64,000 bases of DNA from Galaxea fascicularis. Its lineage: Eukaryota; Cnidaria; Anthozoa; Scleractinia; Euphylliidae. The position numbers and the translations under genes were made by a program. Numbering within the stretch: the first letter of the stretch is position 1; the number at the start of each line of letters is the position of its first letter. The stretch spans positions 742,651 to 806,650 of the forward strand of contig OX419346.1 in the NCBI GenBank assembly GCA_948470475.1. The letters are read 5' to 3'. Under the pieces are notes generated by a model that saw only the letters and a list, made by a program, of their open reading frames with translations, made no database searches and had not been told where the DNA came from. Of the stretch, positions 57,201-64,000 are shown piece by piece.

Positions 57201-59381
57201 CTGACATTGCAGTGTTTTAATTATATGCAACGAGTTTTTCACACACATTTTTAGCATTTAAAGAACTCACGAGAATCTGACTTTTAGTTTTTAATTTTTT
57301 ACGAATTTGAAAATGATGAGCGAATCATCGAAACGTTATTCAAAATTATTATCACTAATTTTTACTCTCAATTGATTGTCCAAAACCTCTGTTATTATAA
57401 TCATAATTAGCACGAATAATTTTATCATCATAAGACGCATAATTGTAATTACCATCATAATTAACCCCATTATAATTATCATCATCATAATTAGCATCTT
57501 TCTCATCACCATTACCATCACCGTCACCGTGCTGACAGTGGCGGTCATGGAATCATCATCATTTTTGTTATTGTCATCACCACGACCATTGCCATCGCCT
57601 CTGGATTATGTGCATACGAAGAAAATACAAGTGACTCGTGAGAGATATTCAATGGAATACCACTCGAAACCCTTGCATAACTAGCATGTATTATCGTCAT
57701 ATGAAAGGATTATGTCAAAACTGTTTTTTTAGATCCGTGCAGATGGAGAAAAATCAGATAACAGTTGTCGCCGTAATGAAACCAGTCCTGGCATAATGGG
57801 TACGTTTAACTAACCATGGTCTTTGTCTTGGATCATAACTCTTCTCTGATGGACTGCCTGGTGTTATTCTGAAGACCCCATCTGCTGTCCCAATGAATCT
57901 CCACACCAAATATTGCGTGAGTTCAGTTTTGTCACGCAACCACAAGTCCTCTACTTTCCACGTGGCGATCACGGTTTCTCGGATTCCCTCTTTTAAGCCA
58001 GGATTTTTAACTGACCCTGTTTTGTCATTCATGTAAGCGTTCATAAGATCCACGTCAGCCTTTGTCTCGTCCAAGCCTATGTATTTGTAGCGATCCTTGA
58101 AGGCTTCTGGCGCAAACTTAACTACCGTGGAGTCTACAAATAAATAAATAAATAAATAAGTTAATGTTTAGAGGCGAATAGTGAGCATTGTCTAAGGTCA
58201 AAGCGGCTGTTCAAAGCGACCAAAAAGGATCTGGTCCGGTATGCTAGAATTCTATTTGGTCTCCCCCAGTCACAATGTTTACATGTCCTCACCTCCTGCA
58301 GCCAACAATCCAAAATGAGAACAAGGTTTCGCTGAAGGATCCAGGTCGATGCGGTGATATTTAAACTTGTAGCCTGAAAAAAAATTCCCCTTGTGTTATA
58401 ATTCGTAAAGGATGGTCATCATCATCATCATCATCATCACGGTTGTCATCGTCATCGTCATCATTATCATCATTGGTATTTTTGGTATTACCTTCAGGTA
58501 TCTGGAGAGTAGCAAGTTCATCTTTTCTGTAACCAACTGGCACAACAACACCAAGAGAGAAATCAGTGGACTCTAACGGAGTCCAAAAATACGTAGAATT
58601 CACGCTTCTTACTCTTACTCCTTCCTTTTCGCTTCCAGCTCTTGGCAAAAATCGCTTGGATACAAATGTTTTGGATCCAGTTTTGCGACTATAAAGAAAA
58701 CAAGATCATTTTTTTTACTTCAGTGTGGATAGGAAAGAGGGGAGGGAGTAGTCCCCGTATCGTAATACTGAAACAATCTACAGAGCAATACAAACGTGTA
58801 GAGAAACCCGTGATGTGACAGTTTCAAACATTAGGGTTAGCTCAGAAACGTACTGACAACACGTTTTTTTTGGTATGGTCTCACTTTGAGGAGCCATGTA
58901 TATTCATGAGCTAAACTTTGGGGTAAACTTCGGGGCCATGCTTGTGAAATAAAGGAAGGCATTCTTACATTGCCATGGAAGCAAACACATCGTCAAACTC
59001 GGGATGAGGTTCTAGGGTGCGTATGTCCAAATAAACAGGGTCCTCGTATGCACCACTGGGAGCTGACATCAGGGGGTGCACTATGGCCCTTCCCTGTCTA
59101 CTTGTCATAAAGGCGTAAGCACTCTTGCCTTGATTAAACAGCGAAATGTCAGAAATCAAGTCATCAATGTTGATATCAGTGCCTGTCACGCCAATGAAGC
59201 GGCCTTTGTGAAAACATGGAAGAGTGATCGACATCAAGAGGCCTGAAAACAAAAGGGGAAATCAATCAACGAAAAACAAGTTTACTTACTGTAAAGAGTG
59301 TGTTTGCAATTTGAGAAAATGATGCTTAGCGCATCTCAAGTGTTGTGAGACGGGACGAACAGTTTATCGTCCCTAATAATA

Positions 59382-59419
<38 letters not shown>

Positions 59420-62400
59420 TAATGCTATGTAAATAATTTTATTAGATCTAGTCTTGTTAGTAGGATATGCAATACCAAATGATGTAAATTATTTCTTTTA
59501 CTTGAATTTGTTTTTGTCTTGGCAGAATTTATTTTGTAAATAATTGTTTGTTAAATATGAATGAATAAATGATGTATATTATTAAAAAAAAAATAAGAGA
59601 GTTTATTTATAAAAAAAACATGCAAAACACTTTTCTAAAAATTCTTTGAGAGCAATTTAACTCATCACTTTTCTAATAGTCCGTACCTTATTACCAAGTC
59701 TTGTAAGACGGGACCTACAGTTTATCGTCCTTAATGAATACATATAAACTTATTGATAATTAGTAAATAAAACTTATTTGCATCTGTACCTGTCCCAAAA
59801 GCGTCAACATAGGGTACAGAGACTATAGGCCGATCGAGTTGCCTGGCTGAAGCGAACAGGTTGTAATATGTGGCTATTTTACTTCTGAGTGTCTTAATCT
59901 CTTGGACAGGAGTGAATGTTCCCATCTGAGGACAAAATATGGAAAATGTTAGAATGACACTTTGGACCGTAGATACGCGTCCAAACTAATGTCTTCGGAT
60001 GCTCTATCACTGAGCTACAGGAGACTCGTGCCGGGGAACTTAGCCCATTAATTAAACTAGGTCCATGTGACACACGTTCTGCATACTGCTAGAATCAGAA
60101 TGTCGATGGGTAGAATAACTGCAATAAATAAATTATTAGCGTGGGTGTAAAGGAATGAAAGATGAGATTTATTCAACGCAGCTGCCGCTTTGGTCTGAGC
60201 TCCCACACACACATATATTTTGTAGCGCTAATAACCGTCATAGTATCGACTCCTGGGTGTGACGGTGTAACACATATCACGTCTTGCAAACATCAGTGAT
60301 CATTTACGCGTTTAGGTTGCTCCAGGCCCGTCGACTGAGCTTAGTGACTCACCGCAACCAAGTGCCGATTATCTCCTATTCCGAATTATCTATGCTAGCC
60401 TTTCATGCACTTGACAAAACCCTGTTTATTTCTTGGAATTATTCTAATAATTTTCCCCTAATAATTTTACCCTTATATCTCCAACTGTGGTATTTGCTGG
60501 CACATGATATTTTGTAGTGTTCTGCTTAGCAATATCTTGAAGAATCTCCTTAGTTTTCTCGTCAACGCCGCCAAATCCAAACGTTAGAATAATCACTGAA
60601 TTGTTCAGCTCCAAATTGTTGTCTCTTATAGTCTGGAAAATGAGTCCAGGATTCTCGTTATCGGAGGGGGCTCCGTCAGTTAGAAATAAAATAACTCGCT
60701 TCTTTGGTTTCCCAGTATCGTCAGCGGAAGAGGCCTTGAGGAGACTGAAAGCCTTTTCAAAAGCCAATCTGTATTTAGTTTGACCTGAAAACAATGAAGG
60801 AAAAACATCACACAGGATACCCAGCCCGAAGTGATTAGGAATGTTACTCTTCTACCCTGGATGAGATGCCAGTCTATAGCAGGACACCCAGCATAATTAT
60901 TAGGTGTATAGGAGTATTAGTACCCCCTTCTTCCCGCCTGGATGAGATGTACGTCCATTACAGGACACCTCCAGGAACATCTTGGCTGAACCAATTTCTA
61001 CCCTAGGCTAGTGCCCAAGGAAACAACATGGCACTACAGCACCATCAAGGCCCTCGATACTCGACACACTAAGCAGTTTTACAGTAGTGCCCTGCAACTG
61101 TGAAGAAACCCCGCCCCCTATCTGTACCTGAATAGACTCACCATGAGGATTAAGAGAACTGACATAATTCCTCATGCATCTGATGTTAGCAGGTATAGCC
61201 AAAGCAAGCCGCTCACTGTAGCACGCACTTTTACCGCTTTTGAGACCTGGTGTTGACGCGGTATCGCCAAACGACACAATGCCAACCTGGTGTGTTAAAG
61301 AAGATGCAAGAAAATCAGTGCAATGCAACTGCTAAGCAAGTATCCATTCCCCGGCCTCACCCCAGCCCTCCTGCCACATCATATATCTTTGTGGATCAAA
61401 TTGGCCTATGAACTTGATTGGTCGATTGACTAATTATCTGGTTAAGCAACTGGTGGATTGTTTGATTGATCAATTTATTGATCGTTTGATTGACTGACTG
61501 ACTGACTGATGGCTTGATTGATTGATTGATTGATTGATTGATTCATTCATTCATTCATTCATTGTGAAACGTGAAAATTTACTTCATTTGTAATCATCTG
61601 TATTACTTACCTGATCCTTTGGATTCAAGGTTTCCAACACTGTGTTTGCAGCTTCCCTGGCAACATTTAATTTGTCGCCCACCATGGACCCACTTGTATC
61701 AATAACCAATACAACATCTTTAGCCTCAGGTGTAGCGGTTTCCACGTAAAACGGTCTGTAGCGAGGGTCATATCTTGAACACTCTTCTCTATCATCATAC
61801 ACTGGAAAATTTGTCATTACTCCTTCTTCAGATCCAAAATACTGCCACTTGATAAACGGATATGTTTCTGATATTTGTTTCATTTCTTTGAAGACGCCCT
61901 CGTCTAAGAGGACGGGGCTTCGCGATGAAGTGCCAGAAACCTTAATGCAAATGTTATTGAGGTCCACTTTTGATCGGAACCTCACATCGTATCGGAGTTT
62001 TGATTTATCAGCCTCACAGCATTGCTTGGTAGGTCTAGGTTCTCCGGCTCGCAAGTACGAGGCTTCAACTGCGGTCTTTAACCTCTCCGCCACTTTAAAT
62101 CTTGTTTTGAACTTGTCCGCAAGTCTTATGGCCAGTGCTTGGGTAATATCTTCTCCGTCCATCATTTTCTCTTGGTATTGAAGGCCATTGAAATACACCT
62201 GAACGAAGGGACGGGAAGAGAGTTACCAAGTTTTGTTGCAAAATGTATTAACCCTTCAAGCCCTGATATCAACACATATAATCTCCTTACTGTTCTCCGT
62301 ACGTTTGGTAAGAATCTGGTTGGGAGAATTTGCGGGAAAATCCATTCATTCTTATTTGGTGATCATGTCTTTTATTCTCATCACCTACGTGCATGATCGT

Positions 62401-64000
62401 GTATTGATATTATTTAACAATTATTCACCGAAGTGGAGGTGAACGTACCGTGGTGGATATTTTCCGAACAACGAAGCGGCGAGGTAAATATCCACCACTT
62501 TCACCGACACTACTGAGGCGAATAACTGTTTTAGTATATAGCACGCAAGCTGAATAATTAGCGTGTATTCAAATAATTTCCTCTTCGGAAACCGAAACGG
62601 GAAGTTTGTTTCTCTTCAGCTGATCGGAGGTGAATAGTACTTTACTACCTTGAAAATTAAGCTTACATCAACGTCGCACTCTAAAAGCACCATTCACTCG
62701 TGTGGTATATACTAAAACGGGAAATTACAAGCTGGTCACTGTTAGGTTTTGAAGGGTTAATAATACCAGAGACACTAAAAAAATGCCTCACAACAGCGGT
62801 GATATAATTTGATCCAACCAGTGATGGCTTTTCATGGTCAACTCCAGTGCCTTGTCATTTGAGTTAAACGTAAATAAAAAGGAAGAATCATGAAGGGGTT
62901 TGTTGTAATCATAGTCGATCATGAAGAAAAAGCAAAAGGGAAGGATGGAGGAACTGAACAAAGAAAGAGTGTCCATGAAATTTCGGTGACGTTTATGAAC
63001 ACTCTTCTTTAATAAAATTGACTTTAATGATGAGTTAAGTACGAGTACCACAGGGTTGAGTTTAAAGATAGTGACAGTGCTCGTGTCACGTGAATATTTA
63101 AATTCCAGTCTATTCTTGGCAACGCGTGCTTAACTCTGAAAAGGGAATTTACCTTAACTCACTTTATTGTTTTCGGAAGAAGTTCTAAAAAATAAAACAA
63201 AACGAAACAAACAGTAACAAAGACAACAGTCACCATTTGAAACGCATTCAGCAGCTTTTGATTCGTTTCGTTTATTTCTGTGGTAATAAAAGTGCTATTT
63301 CCCTCCCCAGCGGGACCTTTATGCATGTTTTTATGACTTAGCAATATTGGTTTTCTGTTATTGTTAGATTTAACGTTTAAGCAAGCACTTTTAAACTAAC
63401 TTTGAATACCCAATTTTTATCCATTATTGCAAATACTTACGCTATCGGTCAAAAAATCTGACATGAGATTTTGAGTTTATCATTAAGTTTGCGCCGTTGT
63501 TGTTTGTCCTTACGTTAGAGAGCTTAAACAACGACGACGGCGACGGCGACGAGAACGTCACTTCAAAATATGACTTCTCGTTTTCGTAACTTTTTCGTGA
63601 TTATTCCAATTTGTTTAACATGAAAAATGCTGGCGAGTTGTCCAGGGTCTAAATTACTGTGTACGGTGTAAAAGCAAAGAAAAAGAAAGAAAAACTTGCA
63701 GTCGTGCGCTCACGTTCTCGAGAAAACCTAAAATTTGGTCATTTCACGCTGTTGTTTTGCAGAGGACGGCAAAGAAATGTACCAAAATGTAAAACGCACG
63801 TGCAGAGTATTGTTTTTGCTCATTAAGCCTATTGTTTTGTGGCGTTCTCGTTGCTTAAGCTCACTGTTTATTGCGCGCGACGCAATAAAATTTTCTAACC
63901 TGCATGTCATCCACACCAAGAGCGTCCCTGGCAAATTTTCGCAGTTCATTCCCGATAAGAGTGGGATCCAGGAGACTTGAGCAAGCTTGACTCAAGAAGA
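51220..64000 (-). CDS. VWA and Cache domain protein, paralog A (5' end cut by window edge)
   Basis: Exons: 63900-64000 (truncated), 61611-62198, 61142-61286, 60471-60784, 59790-59925, 58969-59242, 58492-58688, 58293-58373, 57815-58133, 55603-55806, 54595-54938, 53298-53445, 52636-52883, 52297-52451, 51220-52170. Exons 2-15 sum to 4104 bp. The first visible residues look like a signal-peptide end. VWA_N and VWA span exons 2-4 (KWQYFGS, metal site DTSGSM, LTDGAPSD). Cache 1 is in exons 5-9 (GVTGTDINIDDL, DPRQRPW); Cache 2 in exons 10-11 (LGVMGADFSLTYF). Then come a Cys-rich segment, a PSI-like module (KCFDPHC, SCFWC, KKPYCAN) and one membrane helix (LICGIIVFVTVLVFAFVL). The 316-residue cytoplasmic tail in exon 15 is Pro-rich with tyrosine motifs YEDP, YEEI and YMKP, suggesting SH2/SH3 docking. 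Closest paralog is B. The ligand or channel partner is unknown. Confidence 0.92.
53578..53646. repeat. Half copy of MITE family D
   Basis: Only the right half is present (GAACCAAGGATAAAATTGAA then CCACAAC). It lies in intron 11 of gene A. Confidence 0.6.
53789..53853 (+). repeat. Short tandem repeat, period 42
   Basis: CTATTGTCTGTAGGTATGA occurs twice, 42 bp apart, in intron 11 of gene A. Confidence 0.7.
55873..56619 (-). mobile_element. Penelope-like element 3' fragment, left inverted copy
   Basis: Reading on the minus strand from the centre outward, it encodes the end of a Penelope-type protein: an RT-thumb-like remnant, then a Cys-containing GIY-YIG block (KFKCDLCDADYVGYTCRHLF, then EEHKHSAIGKHL) and the C-terminal KPELNTQSDSIKAKLF part. 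It ends with a non-coding terminus containing GATGAGCG, then GAAACGTC. It is 5'-truncated. It lies in intron 9 of gene A, same strand as the gene. Confidence 0.85.
56651..57375 (+). mobile_element. Penelope-like element 3' fragment, right inverted copy
   Basis: Inverted copy of 55873-56619 across a 31-bp spacer, read on the plus strand outward. Against the left copy it lacks about 20 bp near 57060 (between the GIY-YIG block and KCRGKFECLIY) and carries small differences, so its frame is broken. The terminus has GATGAGCGAATCATCGAAAC. Both copies are non-autonomous remnants. Confidence 0.85.
58413..58475. repeat. CAT/ATC microsatellite
   Basis: Trinucleotide run in the 118-bp intron 7 of gene A. 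On the coding strand it reads as poly-Asp if the intron is retained, but the intron length is not a multiple of three. Confidence 0.85.
59379..59421. repeat. AAT microsatellite
   Basis: Trinucleotide run in intron 5 of gene A. Confidence 0.9.
61480..61563. repeat. TGAC/TGAT/TCAT tetranucleotide repeat
   Basis: Consecutive runs of GACT, GATT and ATTC units in intron 2 of gene A, less than 50 bp from the exon 2 donor. Confidence 0.85.
62410..62720. mobile_element. Interspersed repeat, family F, copy 2
   Basis: It contains ATTCACCGAAGTGGAGGTGA and GAGGTAAATATCCACCAC, related to 31500-31812 in opposite orientation. It lies in intron 1 of gene A. Confidence 0.5.
63500..63860. mobile_element. MITE of the GACGGCGACGGC type
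   Basis: AACGACGACGGCGACGGCGA followed by GAACGTCAC at the left. GTTGTTTTGCAGAGGACGGC and a later TTCTCGTTGCTTAAGC give partial inverted matches. Related to 29040-29168. Boundaries are approximate. Confidence 0.45.

Noticed and set aside
58361..58648. Open frame with a poly-Asp stretch that looks like an acidic calcium-binding segment of gene A
   Set aside because: It reads through the 118-bp intron 7 containing a microsatellite. Good donor and acceptor sites flank it, and retention would shift the frame before exon 8.
60002..60060. tRNA-like stretch on the minus strand (TAGCTCAGTGATAGAGC)
   Set aside because: An A box is visible, but the B box and acceptor stem are poor, so it is not a tRNA gene and too short to call a SINE.
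63159..63344. Small minus-strand frame with one hydrophobic helix
   Set aside because: It lies in intron 1 of gene A with no support beyond a single hydrophobic run.

Overview
The window looks like nuclear DNA of an anthozoan cnidarian, most likely a stony coral or a close relative. The evidence is: genes split into many short exons with GT-AG introns, AT-rich introns packed with short fold-back elements, tRNA-derived SINE copies of a kind I associate with corals, and an expanded family of membrane proteins combining a von Willebrand factor A (VWA) domain with Cache domains. I see no bacterial-type operons, rRNA, CRISPR or plasmid features. All five protein-coding genes I can support lie on the minus strand, so they are best read from right to left.

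Layout, right to left. (1) 64000-51220: VWA/Cache gene A. Its signal-peptide end is cut by the right edge; 15 exons are reconstructed, including a long proline- and tyrosine-rich cytoplasmic tail. (2) 51219-47040: intergenic DNA with repeats and a hammerhead-like motif. (3) 47039-34583: VWA/Cache gene B, complete, 14 exons, 1173 codons plus stop. (4) 34582-25279: a long gene-free stretch rich in fold-back elements, a duplicated segment about 2 kb apart and a degenerate hammerhead ribozyme motif. (5) 25278-23917: a single-exon type II membrane protein with a coiled-coil ectodomain. (6) 21807-8389: carnitine O-palmitoyltransferase 2 (CPT2), complete, 12 exons, 673 codons plus stop. Its last intron carries a full-length Ty3/gypsy retrotransposon with identical 169-bp LTRs and one intact Gag-Pol frame. 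(7) 7723 to the left edge: VWA/Cache gene C, 5' part only, 10 exons.

I assembled exons by hand from splice signals, homologous positions in the paralogs and reading phase. The summed exon lengths of gene B (3522), of gene A after exon 1 (4104) and of CPT2 (2022) are all multiples of three, which supports the models. A, B and C are paralogs related to alpha2/delta calcium-channel subunits, CACHD1 and Drosophila CG16868. A and B share exon lengths of 588, 136, 274, 197 and 81 bp. C has the homologue of the 588-bp exon split in three and an altered metal-site motif. The cytoplasmic tails of A and B are unrelated: A has SH2-type tyrosine motifs and B a PPxY motif. CPT2 is a housekeeping enzyme of mitochondrial fatty-acid import with no evident functional link to its neighbours.

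The less ordinary content is mobile and structural: a head-to-head inverted pair of truncated Penelope-like element ends carrying a GIY-YIG fragment, hammerhead-type motifs, a perfect 69-bp-arm hairpin in a gene B intron, two near-identical-sequence palindromes beside the gene B 3' end, and a probable GC-AG intron in CPT2.
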